Shown piece after piece: positions 43,135 through 53,560 of a stretch of DNA of 64,000 nucleotides (position 1 is the stretch's first letter; the number at the start of each line of letters is the position of its first letter). Source of the stretch: Semisulcospira habei. Its lineage: Eukaryota; Mollusca; Gastropoda; Semisulcospiridae. The notes beneath the pieces are model-generated. The model worked only from the letters and a program-made list of their open reading frames with translations, did no database searches and was not told the origin of the DNA. The stretch spans positions 207,436,682-207,500,681 of the forward strand of contig BTPG01000005.1 of NCBI GenBank assembly GCA_036245525.1. The letters are read 5' to 3'. Made by a program: the position numbers and the translations under genes.

Positions 43135-43806
43135 TGAAACCACTTTGTATCATGTTCCATATTCTCCAATCCCAGCTTAGGTTTTTTTTTTTACACTGAT
43201 CTCAAAAACTGATGCAAACTGGGTCCACTGGCAACTGATGACGACGTAACAAGTTTGTGGCGCCGAGTCAAGAAACTTTGTACGTTGTGGCCAGAACATG
43301 CGATCCAAGGCTTTCTTCACGAGGCAGTTAGTTAGGAACATTTCCCGTTGAAATACAGCTTCGAGATTTCGTCAGAAAATAGGGGAGGGGGGGGGGAGGA
43401 AGGGGGGGGGGCGGAAGGGAAGGGGCCGGGATTAATAGGAGGCAAACTCATCAATCCAATCATACAAGATTTCGCGCTAAGATATCACTGACTTCACAAC
43501 GTGGTTGCTCATGAACACTATCGCAATAGATATCAAAGTCCCTGTGTTCTTTCGTGCTGATCAGTGATTATCCACAGTGAGAAACAATCGTTGGCTCGTT
43601 TCTGCACTGGAAGCCGCAGACAGACAAGTATAATAGCGAGACTTGTGGGGGAGACAGAGGCTCAAGGTAACTGGGTCTTTGTGAAGGTTACCGCACTATT
43701 GGCCGCCGCTGAAGGTCGACTGACGCAATTGGTGTAAAATAAAACCCGGCACAACTCAGTCAGTCCTCAATCCTCAGATGATGTAAATGAGGGTTTATCT
43801 TCGCGA

Positions 43807-43880
43807 GCAAGAGCCATGGATTCTCAGTCATGAGTCCCTGCACTAAAATGCAGGGGCTCATGAGAATCTATGCCTCTTGC
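43807..43880. repeat. PalA hairpin core with arm insertion
   Basis: GCAAGAGCCATGGATTCTCA carries extra bases (GTCATGAG) in the left arm; right arm intact. Confidence 0.75.
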
Positions 43881-44069
43881 AGATGGGGGTGTTGGGTGGA
43901 CTTACAAAAGGATTTAACCGAGAACATTCGGTTCAAGTGCACACACGTGATCAGGCCGTTCTTTTCTTTTCTTTCTCATACATAGAGGAATGTAGTGCCG
44001 TATCGTGACATTACTTACCAGGACATTGAGCCCTTCACTCGGCCGGGGCGGCACAGCCAACTACCCAAC

Positions 44070-44106
44070 TGCAAGAGGCAATTAAAGATCCTCATAAGCA
44101 ACGGTT
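44070..44106. repeat. PalA left-arm fragment
   Basis: TGCAAGAGGCAATTAAAGAT then CCTCATAAGC only. Confidence 0.45.
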
Positions 44107-44420
44107 GCCATAGATATGATGCTCTGACGAGGAGTTTTAGCGGCTCGTACTGTTGTTCAACTGTCTGCGTCGCCGGTAGTATTTTGAGTTACGGCGGCCT
44201 TTTGAGAGGTGTCATTCATGGTCACTTGCTGTGGAGGGGTTACTTGTAAAGAGTAGTTTCCTGTAATGAGATATGAAGACGTACAGTGAATGACTGACAG
44301 CCTGTAATTTGCACTACTACTGTTTTACTACTACTGCTACTACATATGATTAGGCTACTAGTACTACTACTAGAAATACTGAGTAGTAGCAGTAGTACGT
44401 AGTAGCAGGGGGAAAAGAAG

Positions 44421-44583
44421 TTAAACGTCTAGGACTTAACGTCTTTTATACACCACGAAGGTGATTTCGAAAAGACGGGTCATCGAATGGTCTGAATCAC
44501 AATGTTGACCCCAGATTAGTTCGAACCTGCGACCTTTCGGACGAGAGTCGAACGCTCTGCCACCTGAGTTACCTGCTAAACCG
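44421..44583 (-). mobile_element. SINE family 1, minus strand
   Basis: The inverse of the 8.3-kb copy: CACCACGAAGGTGATTTCGA, AAGACGGGTCATCG, then B box inverse GGTTCGAAC-type and the head ending TACCTGCTAAACCGG. Confidence 0.65.
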
Positions 44584-44622
44584 GCAGTAGTAGTAGTAGT
44601 AGTAGTATACTGAAGAGCAACA

Positions 44623-44630
44623 CTAAAAAG

Positions 44631-44665
<35 letters not shown>

Positions 44666-44899
44666 CGGTTATTATACAAGCGCTTTACCCAATTCTGCGA
44701 ATGGGCTCAAAGCGCCGCGAACTGAGCCCAACACGCACGCTCACGTGACACACACGCATTCACTCTGAAGACAAACAGAGCCGTACAAGACAGACACAGG
44801 ACATTCACGTGGTGGACATTCAGCTCAGCTACTGAGGTTTCGGAAATTTTGACCGCTTGTGTGTGAAGTTTGAGTGGCCTGAAACCGGTACCAAAGTGG
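44623..44899 (-). mobile_element. SINE family 3, 5'-truncated, with target-site duplication
   Basis: (AAT)n tail, then AGCGCTTTACCCAATTCTGC to CGGTACCAAAGTGG. AGTATACTGAAGAGCAACA lies on both sides (44604-44622, 44900-44918), a 19-bp duplication. The 5' end is at CCACTTTGGTACCGG of the family. Confidence 0.85.
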
Positions 44900-44957
44900 A
44901 GTATACTGAAGAGCAACAAAAATGCGACATTCCTGGACTTCCAAAAATTGTCACATT

Positions 44958-45376
44958 TAATAATAATAATAATAAGCGCATTAAATAGGCGCTTTATCCC
45001 AATTGAAAATCGGCTCAAAGCGCCGCCGCGAACTGAACCCAACAAGCACGCTCACGTGAAACACGCGCATTCACTCACACACTGTACATAAACACAGAAC
45101 ATTCACGTGGTGCTAAGGGCAAGCTCAAGCGAGCTACTGTAGTTTTTGGAAATTCAAAGTCGTTTGTATTTGAAATTTGATTAAGTGGGCTGAAACTGAT
45201 ACCAAAGTGGAGGGAGGAAGAGCCGGAGTACCCGGAGAAAGAACCCCCGACGGTCCGCCCGAATTAACGGTGACACTTACTAGAGGAGAAAAATCCGACG
45301 CCGGAACCCGTAATCGAACCTCGCACCTTTAGCATTGGTGGCAGGCGCCTTAACCACTGCGCTACGGACCGCCCCC
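44958..45376 (-). mobile_element. SINE family 3, full-length, minus strand
   Basis: (AAT)n, AGGCGCTTTATCCCAATTGA, then CCCGGAGAAAGAACCCC and the head with inverse B box AATCGAACCTCGCACC up to GCGCTACGGACCGCCCC. Confidence 0.8.
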
Positions 45377-45734
45377 AATTTCGTTTGCTCGTCAGTATAA
45401 CAGTGGCAACAGTAGCAGTGGTAGTACTAGCGTATGTGTTAATCATTATGAGTGCCTTCACATAAATCTCTCTTCAGACCGCGGAGAAGTAGTCTCGACC
45501 GCGGCCAGTTCACTCTCAATTCAAAGTAAAGGATCCTTGGCATGTCAGTCACACGCTCGTAGAATGCTACATAAACAAAACCATAAAGCATTTCATTTGA
45601 CACATCTACGGCGTTTGATCGATGGTGATAACAAAAAACTGGGTCCATGTTAACCCAATAAGCCCTGAGGACACAATTATCATGGAAATGTCCTCATTAT
45701 TATGGAAATGTCCTCTGAGGTCTACATCACAGTT

Positions 45735-45850
45735 CTTGGGACAGGTCGGCCATGACAATTCAAGGCGGTGATGTCGAAATAGCTTGGCGCCTACAGGCGC
45801 TAAGCTATTCCGACACCACCCTTGAACTATCATGCTGAATGTATGTCCTT
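45735..45850. mobile_element. PalB, AGTT variant
   Basis: GGTCGGCCATGACAATTCAA and CACCCTTGAACTATCATGCT; centre TTGGCGCCTACAGGCGCTAA; inner arms TCGAAATAG / CTATTCCGA compensated. Confidence 0.8.
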
Positions 45851-45883
45851 TGACAGTGTGCCAGGGCTTAGAAACAGTTTTGA

Positions 45884-46038
45884 GATTTTGTATTAATCAA
45901 ATCTACACTATTATGCTGCGCATTGCTTTTCGGAGTGGGAATGGAAGTTTGTGAAAACGTATGTCAATGTCCTATTCAATTTGCCCTTCAGGAAAGAAAT
46001 ACGCAGGGTAATAGCGTAGATTTGATTAATACGAAATC
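45884..46038. mobile_element. 155-bp inverted-repeat element
   Basis: GATTTTGTATTAATCAAATC TACACTATTA and its inverse (TAATAGCGTAGATTTGATTA ATACGAAATC) frame a 75-bp centre. Terminal repeats are about 38 bp with three mismatches. No target duplication is evident. Confidence 0.8.
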
Positions 46039-46170
46039 ACACACTTAATTGCATTGCATGACGTTCTAGACCCACGTTACCCTCAGAGCCAAATGGACGA
46101 CAGTCCAGAGTTCAGTCCCCTGCAGGCACGTAGGTAACCATGACAGCAAACGACTTCTTTTATGCTCGGT

Positions 46171-46325
46171 AAATAAGAAAGAAGGAGCAAATATGACATA
46201 TTTATTCAGTGATCAGTCACAATGGGTGTTTTTGGGGCGTCTGTCTTCTGTAAGTAAGAAGGAAGAACAAACACGTGACATATTTATTCAGTAATCTGTC
46301 ACAATAGATGTTCTTTGGTTTACAT
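46171..46325 (+). repeat. Tandem duplication, ~80 bp
   Basis: AGAAGGAGCAAATATGACAT ATTTATTCAGTGATC and AGAAGGAAGAACAAACACGT GACATATTTATTCAG; about 85% alike. Confidence 0.6.
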
Positions 46326-46352
46326 GCTCGTCAGTGTCCCACTTTTCTGCTT

Positions 46353-46749
46353 CCCCACCCGGGTCTGCCCTGGGGGACTTGGGTGGGGTTAACTACTTTT
46401 TAGTTCCCAGGGTCACCCTAGTCAGCCCCACAGGGTGGGTTTCCCTTTTATTCTGGGGCATGTGTTTCTGTCTACCCTTTGTCCATTCACCTGAATTTTC
46501 CTTTTTTAAACTCTCCCTATTGTCTGCGCTGCATGTAGCTCTTGATATTGGATGTGTTGCTAAATGGTCTTAGCTTTATTTAGGCCCCATGTCGTAGGTT
46601 TATTTAACGTATTGGACCGGCTGGCGACATACATTCAATATTGTGTTTAGTTTTGTTTGTTTTTTGTTTTGTTTTTTCACAAGCAGTGCAGGCACGTCCT
46701 GAGAAAGTCTTGTTGCTGTCGGGACGTTAAGCAATGTACAATCAATCAA
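46353..46749 (+). mobile_element. Retroposon 3' end, family K, copy 3
   Basis: CCCCACCCGGGTCTGCCCTG to CGGGACGTTAAGCAATGTAC with ATCAATCA tail; the longest copy, 31 kb from the others. Confidence 0.65.
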
Positions 46750-46799
46750 GCACTTTTCTGCTGTACTGTTCCACCTCTGGAGCAAACAGTGCAGCAGGC

Positions 46800-46896
46800 G
46801 ATGGATCGACCACGATATCTCAAGGGTAGTGCCTGATTAGCTTGCGAAAAGCTAAGCAATCACTACCCTTGAGCTATCGTGGTCGATCAGTCTCAG
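46800..46896. mobile_element. PalB, centre deleted
   Basis: GATGGATCGACCACGATATC / GAGCTATCGTGGTCGATC with centre AGCTTGCGAAAAGCT; both arms changed alike (ACGAT / ATCGT). Confidence 0.8.
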
Positions 46897-46899
46897 ACG

Positions 46900-47600
46900 A
46901 CGTGTACGCTGTAGGCTACTTGACTGAGCTTAACTGACAGCTCAATTTTTTTACTTCTTTTTTATTTTTTATTTTAGACAAATTCAAGATGATTTTTCAA
47001 AACAAATAAAAAGATCTTTTCATTTAAACAGTGAAATGCTCGGGGGTGTTTAGTTTCTTGGCGGCGTGAACAATCTTGTGTGAATGGCGTTGAAATAGTC
47101 GGCATTGTGCCTGCCTGCGTGTTGTAAGTTGTCAGCATCCTGACATACGTGACAGAGCACTCAGGTTTATGAATTCACGATCTCACCTTCAGTGTGAACG
47201 CACTAGCTTGCGCAGCCATCGTTTCGCCTGAATGCATGCGTCATAGCCAGCGAGGACCAAATGTTCTAGGACCCTAGTACTAAGTGCCATTCTAATACAT
47301 CACATAGGAAGTGAAATACTGCCGCCTCTCCCCCCACCCCTTGCGGGGGATTGGAGACCACATTTTTCCCCTCCGAATGATTATCATATACTGACATAGT
47401 GACGAGCAAAAGTATATCTGTATAGCTGAAGACGAACTAAAATAATTATTCGGGCAGGAGCTGTGAAATCGGTGAGCCAAAATATTTCTGGCAGTCCCAA
47501 CAACGTTGTGAGAGCTCGTGCACAGAAATTTGCATTCGCCACTTGGGCTCACAGAAACATGACTTTGCCTCGCCCGACACAAAATCTTCAGCCTTTGGCA
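46900..47600. other. No gene seen
   Basis: AT-rich then mixed sequence; no motif, splice pair or inverted repeat that I can support. Confidence 0.4.
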
Positions 47601-47603
47601 ACG

Positions 47604-47772
47604 CAGAAGCGGATCTGGAGGGGGAGGGGGATTTCAAAGGTTCTGGACCCGCCCCCCCCCCCTCCCCACAGACCCAAGGTCTGGCGTCGGGGAGGCCTTT
47701 TACATCAGGTTGAAGGTCCCAAAGAAAAAGTTGGAAACCCCCCCCCCCCTCAAGGTAACTGATCCGCCCCTG
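47604..47772 (+). mobile_element. hAT-like GC-rich MITE, copy 3 (shortened)
   Basis: CAGAAGCGGATCTGG and AACTGATCCGCCCCTG; inside TCGGGGAGGCCTTTTACATC and C-runs. Confidence 0.6.
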
Positions 47773-48260
47773 CGACGGATGGCCGGATTTGGTCCTCCTT
47801 GCATATTCATACTTTTAAGTATACTTTTATGTTGTATAGTTTATGTTTTAGAGTTTATGGCTCAAAAGATGAGGGCTTAATAGTCGGAGGCTACAGTATG
47901 GGTGATGCTGATAATTGGGCAAGCGGCCAGGCGGTCTCAGAACGCCCATCATTTTCATTTTTTAAAAGACCAACTGTACTTTTATGTTGTTTTTATGTAG
48001 TTAACCTTTTAATGGCGTAAGATATAGAACGTGGGCCTACATAGACATCGTGAAAAGTACAATTGTCGGCATCCACCCCCCCCCCCCCCACACACCCCCC
48101 CTACTTTTGCCTCCTGTCAAAATCAATTTAACCCCTTCCCTCCCACTGGTCGCAGACTGCATCTGAAATCTGTGTGAACTCAACGCTAAAGAGCCCGGTC
48201 CGTCCAAGGACCATGGATACATGGACCATGGACCCCCCTCCCCCAACCCCCCCCCCCCCC

Positions 48261-48502
48261 CACTTTGGTACCGGTCTCAGGCCACTTTACAAATTTCAAA
48301 AACAAGCGATCAAAAATCTCTGTAACTTCAGTAGCTGACTGGCCCTTCGTTTGTCTTGTACTGTGTTTGTCTTAAATGGCGTAAATCTGTGTCTGTTTCG
48401 TGAGTGTGTGTGTTGGGTTTCAGGCGCGGCGCTTTGAGTCGATTTCCCCAAAATTGAGAAAAAGCGCCTATATAATAACGGTATTATTATTATTATTATT
48501 AT
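48261..48502 (+). mobile_element. SINE family 3, 5'-truncated
   Basis: Begins CACTTTGGTACCGGTCTCAG after a C-run and ends AAAGCGCCTATATAATAACG plus (ATT)n; starts at the same body site as the 44.6-kb copy. Confidence 0.75.
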
Positions 48503-48516
48503 ACAAAGTTCTGTCA

Positions 48517-48565
48517 GCAAGAAGCATTGGTCCTCATGAGCCCCCGCAGTATCTACACCTCTTGC
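48517..48565. repeat. PalA, right arm halved
   Basis: GCAAGAAGCATTGGTCCTCA, CCCCCGCAG, then GTATCTACACCTCTTGC. Confidence 0.6.
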
Positions 48566-48659
48566 ATTTGCCAACTGACCGCTGTAATATGCCAGTTAAG
48601 GGGTTAACCCTCTTCGGGACCGTCGTAAAAATTAAAGCGTGAACTACGCAACATAAAAG

Positions 48660-49290
48660 TACAAAATATAGTATGAATAAGATGGGCGTTTCTAGACCCA
48701 TTGCCCGCCTGTCTATACCTAATTATCGGCAAATCTCCCCACCCCCCACACCCTCCTCACCCCCCTTCCACTTCCTCCCCCCTCCCCCCTTCCCCCCACC
48801 CCCCGCCCGCCCTTACTTTTGCCTCCGATTGAGATATTTAACCCTCATCTTTACCGTCATAAGCACTAAAACATAAACTATGCAACATAAAAGTATGCAG
48901 AAGACTGGCGTTTCTAGACCCATCGCCCACGAGTGTATATGTCAAATTATCACCCTGCCAAACCCCCTACCTCCTCCCTCCCCCTCCCCCACCCCCACCT
49001 CCTTTTAATTTGCCTCCGGGTGAGATATCTAACCCTCATCTGTACCGTCATAAGCACTAAAACATAAACTATGCAACATAAAAGTATGCATAAAACTGGC
49101 GTTCCTAGACCCACCGCCCACGAGTCTATATGTCAAATTATCACCCTGCCCCCCTACCTCTCCCCCCCCCCCCCCGCTCCCCCCACCCCCACCTTCTTTT
49201 AATTTGCCTCCGGGTGAGATATCTAACCCTCATCTTTAGCGGCTTAAGCACTAAAACAAAAACTGTACACCATAAAAGTACCATAAAAAG
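48660..49290 (+). repeat. Tandem array, three ~200-bp units
   Basis: GGCGTTTCTAGACCCATTGC starts units near 48685, 48907 and 49098. Each holds a C-run, TTTTGCCTCCGG-type sequence, TAACCCTCATCTTTACC and AAACTATGCAACATAAAAGT. Confidence 0.75.
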
Positions 49291-49452
49291 TAGGAGTATG
49301 ACAGATGTACGCAATAAAACGGGGGCTTTATGGGATCTGGAAACCGGGTCATATGTTAATCAATGACAGTTTCATAATGCTGTGCCGCCTACACCCTTGC
49401 GCCGCCAGAGCCAGTAAGACTGTGCTGGGCCGTAAGACTGGGCCGTAAGACT

Positions 49453-49517
49453 GTGCTGGGCCGTGATTTCGGACCTTACGGCCTCTGGCCGTAAGGTCCA
49501 AAATCACAGCCCAGCAC
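49453..49517. repeat. PalC hairpin
   Basis: GTGCTGGGCCGTGATTTCGG / inverse; both ends changed alike to TGGGC / GCCCA. Short GGGCCGTAAGACTGTGCT repeats lie just left. Confidence 0.8.
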
Positions 49518-49934
49518 ACGAGAGTCGTCAATAGATCCCACTATCTATTTCACCACCGGAGACAAGTGGCATCACATTTCAGGATCGTCCGTTCAAGAAA
49601 ATCAGTAAACTCTGGATAAAACAGGTTGCCAGACAGGGACCCCAATGTTTCCGTAGTTATTATCCGAAGTGTGTTATAAGCGAAGAGATTTCCGTAGGAA
49701 AAGAAGCGTTGTTATATCCGACATGTGTTAAATCCAACCTTGTTTTAAGCGAAGTAGACTGTACAGTTTTAAATCTTAGGAGACGAATCGATGATGTGGC
49801 CTCAAGTGGTAGTGCTTGAACAGCACAATGTCTTGCCACGGAACAGTCATGATTTTCCAAGAGTAGTGTGTGACAAATTGACGATGAAAAAGATTAAGGT
49901 GCGTAGCGCTCTGTTAGCTATGTGTTTTTCTTCA

Positions 49935-50032
49935 TGGATCGACGCTGATAGTTCAAGAGTAGTGCTTGATTACCTTTGCGCCAAAATAATCAAGCACCAC
50001 CCTTGAGCTATCATCGTTGATCCATCTCCTAG
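49935..50032. mobile_element. PalB, diverged but paired
   Basis: GGATCGACGCTGATAGTTCA / GAGCTATCATCGTTGATCC; centre ATTACCTTTGCGCCAAAATA. A faint second arm lies at 49785-49850. Confidence 0.65.
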
Positions 50033-50180
50033 TCGCGTGGCGCTGAACATAAAATATGTAACATAAGGTGGGGGGGGGGGGGGGCCCTAGTTTTTAACAC
50101 ATTAGCACAATTAGGTCCGTCACAGTCACGCAGTCACGCAAGAAGTCTGCCATGCGGAGGCAAAAGACAGCAAGTCATTG

Positions 50181-50256
50181 TTTGTGAAAAGCGATATTTT
50201 CATTGAATTACAACGAAAGTCTCGCTTTTCCACAAAACTGGACAAACCGTCCTTTG
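50181..50256. repeat. PalH inverted repeat, copy 2
   Basis: GTTTGTGAAAAGCGATATTT and TCGCTTTTCCACAAAACTGG. Confidence 0.6.
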
Positions 50257-50372
50257 CCTTTTTGAAGTGTACGTTGTTCTTTCGTTCCGACATTAATATT
50301 AATGCGAAAGAAACAATGATTACCGGCAGGGCACAAACAAGCTGAAACTCAAGGACACTCTACAAGCTGACA

Positions 50373-50572
50373 CGTAACCCGTTCACTGCTGAGTGAAAAG
50401 CTGCAAGAGGCATAGATCCTCATGAGCCCCCGCAGTCGCGGGGGCTCATGAGGACCTATGCCCCTTGCTAAAACCATTTTATAGCCATGTTCTGAAGACT
50501 GGGGATCTTTGGCGCTGAAGTAACAAAAGTTGAAAAACACACGCTGCGTCCGCTGGCGGAGAAGGCGGTTAA
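50373..50572. mobile_element. PalA element, near complete (200 bp)
   Basis: TAACCCGTTCACTGCTGAGT opens it; the core at 50403-50468 is nearly perfect; CTGGCGGAGAAGGCGGTTAA closes it. The unpaired right flank holds CATTTTATAGCCATGTTCTG, also seen in other PalA copies. Confidence 0.8.
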
Positions 50573-50742
50573 GACGCTAGTCTTGATGACGTCACGATCT
50601 GAGGACCGTAATAAAATTAATGGAGACAAAATAAAAAGTGCGGACAGACCAAAAGTACATTAAAAAAAAAAGCTGAAACTTGTAATTTGGGAACATTTGA
50701 CGTTGGAAACAAAACAAGAATGAACAGCGTAGTAATAAATAA

Positions 50743-50940
50743 ATAAATAAATCAGCGCATTAAATAGGCGCTTTATCCCAATTGAAAATCGGCTCAAAGC
50801 GCCGCCGCGAACTGAACCCAACAAGCACGCTCACGTGAATCACGCGCATTCACTCACACACTGTACACTAAACACAGAACATCATTCACGTGGTGCTGAG
50901 GGCAAGCCCAAGCGAGCTACTGAAGTTTTGGAAATTCTTA
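50743..50940 (-). mobile_element. SINE family 3, 3' half
   Basis: ATAAATAAATAAAT, then GCGCATTAAATAGGCGCTTT to GAGCTACTGAAGTTTTGGAA; an A/T-rich tail replaces the usual (ATT)n. Confidence 0.7.
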
Positions 50941-51401
50941 TCTGATCACAATCTTATATGAACAGTTCAGTACAGTGAAGCCACGTTCACGGAACAAAAT
51001 GAACGTTCTGTTTTCGCTCCGTGGTACAATTAATGCAGAGGGAAACCAAATTACTGACAAGAACACCAACACACTAAATGCAAACGCTTGTAATTTTGAA
51101 CAGGCGGATCTCTCTTACTGGTTTGCGTCAACCACGTGGCAGCTGACGCCGGAAACGAAAGGGATATGATTGGCCCAGTTATAAAATTTAAAAAAAGATA
51201 GGACATTGAAGTCACGACACGGAAAACCTACTAATGCAATGCGTTGGTTTTTATTATATTTTCCGGGAAGTGCAAGGAAGTGCGGTAGCTGACAGATTGC
51301 AGAGACACGATAAAAGCCAGAACTTGCAATAGGTAATAAGCGTCAACCTAACATTCCTGTTCCAACTCATTCGTTGCCGAGAAAGAGAACAGGATCCAAC
51401 T

Positions 51402-51467
51402 GCAAGAGACATAGATCCTCATGAGCCCCCGCAGTTGCGGGGGCTCATGAGGATCTATGTCTCTTGC
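51402..51467. repeat. PalA hairpin core, perfect
   Basis: All 66 bases are an exact palindrome (GCAAGAGACATAGATCCTCA, centre CCCCCGCAGTTGCGGGGG). Confidence 0.9.
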
Positions 51468-51574
51468 TGAGACCAATTATTAGCCATGTTCCTCGGAGGG
51501 TTGTTATTTCTTGTCGCTGAATGAAGAAAGGTTACGTCTCAGAAACAAAATGTGCGCACATCCAGTGGCAGGTA

Positions 51575-51895
51575 GTTAGTTAGTTATTTGGGTTCAACGC
51601 CGAGCAGGCGACTAAGGCCATCTCACGGCGGGATGGGTAAAAATCTGGCCAGCCAGACTAAAACAAATGTCTTAAGACAAGATGTAAATATATCTTTAAA
51701 ATATTTTACGCTAAAATGTCGCACGAGTCTTTAAAGGAAACGACCACAAACTCTCAAAAAAAGGTCAGAATCAGTAATGAAATTCGCATAGTCTATGAAT
51801 GCTGAAATCTTATTAAAAAAATATTGCATTCTCTCAGGAAACTGAAGATTTTGTCCTGGGGAACATCCCGGAACAAAACCTTCAAGGGCTTAGTC
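51575..51895 (-). mobile_element. Truncated retroposon with target-site duplication
   Basis: TTAGTTAGTTATTTGGGTTC up to CCTTCAAGGGCTTAGTC, bounded by TCCAGTGGCAGGTA at 51561-51574 and 51896-51909 (14 bp, exact). The (TTAG)n at the left marks the 3' end of a minus-strand copy. It landed in the right end of a PalA. Confidence 0.8.
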
Positions 51896-52136
51896 TCCAG
51901 TGGCAGGTAAGTGATTGAACTTAGAAGACTGGGTGACATTCTTATGTCACGATGATAATAAGAATAATAAGCTGGGTCGCGTGAGAATCTCTGCTTCTCA
52001 GTTGCGGTGAGAAATTAGCCCGCCTATAATAACCTATGTATACATTTCAGTTTCCTCACGGAAGGGTCTTCAGCCGTCTGGAGAATGGAATCCATGGACG
52101 GTGAATAGTTATTCCGTCCTGAAACTAACGCTGCAG

Positions 52137-52255
52137 TAGGAGATGGGTCGACCATGATAGTTCAAGGGTCGTGCCAGAATAGCTTGGCGCCTACAGGCGC
52201 CAAGCTATTCTGGCACTACCCTTGAACTATCATACTCGATCTGTTTCTGAAGTGT
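52137..52255. mobile_element. PalB core, AGTT variant
   Basis: GGGTCGACCATGATAGTTCA / inverse; centre TTGGCGCCTACAGGCGCCAA; nearly perfect arms. Confidence 0.85.
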
Positions 52256-52337
52256 AATGCATTCTCCAGAGGACGACCCAACACAATGTATTAATTTGGA
52301 CCTTACCGTTAGGGTTCATCAGCGCCGTGGGCTCAGT

Positions 52338-52431
52338 TTAACCCTTGGGCTGTTGGTAGCACGTTATTTTTGTCGAGGTTATCTCTAAAGCAATAACTCG
52401 ACAAAATGCGCCACCTACAACCAAAGGGTGA
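52338..52431. mobile_element. G3 mini-palindrome (G1-related)
   Basis: TTAACCCTTGGGCTGTTGGT to ACAACCAAAGGGTGAAA with inner TTTTGTCGAGG / ACTCGACAAAA. The TTAA is lost on the right. Confidence 0.7.
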
Positions 52432-52674
52432 AAAGTGTTGGGAGCTTGCCGGTGATTGTGTTTGCTTGTGCAAGTGTACTAAGTATTTGTTTTCCTTGGC
52501 CAGGAATGTGAAAGTTATTGGTTACCTAAATGGGTTTTCGCTCTTTCGAGTCACTGCCAAGGGCAGCCGCGAGAACCAGCTCATCATTGTAAACTTGTAA
52601 TCAGTGGAGATTCACATCAACTCGTGCAACTGCGAAAGGATTCGTATTAATTCAGGGTTTCTTACAGGCTGTAT

Positions 52675-52768
52675 AGAAGTACCCAACGGAGAAAGAAACA
52701 CGCTTAGAAAAGACGGGTACAACACAATTTATTTTTCTAAGCGTGTTTCTTTCTCCGTTGGGTACTTC
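52675..52768. repeat. PalE inverted repeat, best copy
   Basis: AGAAGTACCCAACGGAGAAA through CACGCTTAGAAAA pairs exactly with the right arm for about 36 bp across a 20-bp loop. Confidence 0.9.
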
Positions 52769-53151
52769 TTTGCATATTACACGCTTGGCAGTCACCTTTT
52801 TGGTCTGCATTACCTGCTGTATGTTTTGGACGACAGACTGGCTACTCTCACAGCAAGTCAGTATTGTTCGCCTAGAAACTGAATATCTAACTGCGTTAGT
52901 CTTTGGCCCCAAAAATCGGTGTTCCGTTTGGACAGGGCCTGTTTTTTTTTTAGGACTAACGGGAATCCATGTTTGTTTTTTTTGTAACTGGGAACCAAGT
53001 CATTTTTTTTTTTTTTTTTTTTTTTTTTAGGGAACTCGTTGGCGGAAGACGCAGCAACTGCCGATGCTATCTCGTCCAATATCTCATCCTGCGTTCGGTC
53101 AAAGACTTTGAGGATGTAATCTGGGGGTGCCAGTGAGTCAGACCTCTATGG

Positions 53152-53217
53152 GCAGAAGACATAGATTCTCATGAGCCCCTGCTGTCGCAGGGGCTCATGA
53201 GAATCTATGCCTCTTGC
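53152..53217. repeat. PalA hairpin core
   Basis: GCAGAAGACATAGATTCTCA / inverse; centre CCCCTGCTGTCGCAGGGG. It lies 36 bp before the duplicated 5' region of the four-exon gene. Confidence 0.85.
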
Positions 53218-53252
53218 AGATGTAAGCAGATAGGCGAGGGACTCACTGTAAT

Positions 53253-53560
53253 CACTGACCTGTATTCTAATGGATGGCTGGCTCAGTGCGCTCTCTCTCT
53301 CTCTATCGCATTGTCTAGCAGTGAGAGAAACTAGGTCAAACCCGAAGATGAGGACTCGTCACATCCGGTTTCGATTCCATCATGGCTGCACAGTTCAAAA
53401 CCTTCAACACTGACCTGTATTCTCTAATGGATGGCTGGCTCAGTGCGCTCTCTCTCTATCGCATTGTCTAGCAGTGAGAGAAACTAGGTCAAACCCGAAG
53501 ATGAGGACTCGTCACATCCGGTTTCGATTCCATCATGGCTGCACAGTTCAAAACCTTCAA
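53253..53560 (+). repeat. Tandem duplication (~154 bp unit) of the 5' region and first codons of the four-exon gene
   Basis: Two head-to-tail copies (about 53253-53407 and 53408-53560) share a CT-rich stretch, GTCTAGCAGTGAGAGAAACT, and CATCATGGCTGCACAG, differing mainly in CT count. Each carries the ATG and the first nine codons. Only the second copy continues into codon 10 of exon 1 and its splice donor. The first copy's ATG (53382) opens a 29-codon frame ending in TAG, which would act as an upstream ORF if transcription starts before it. The duplicated block may contain the promoter. Confidence 0.85.
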
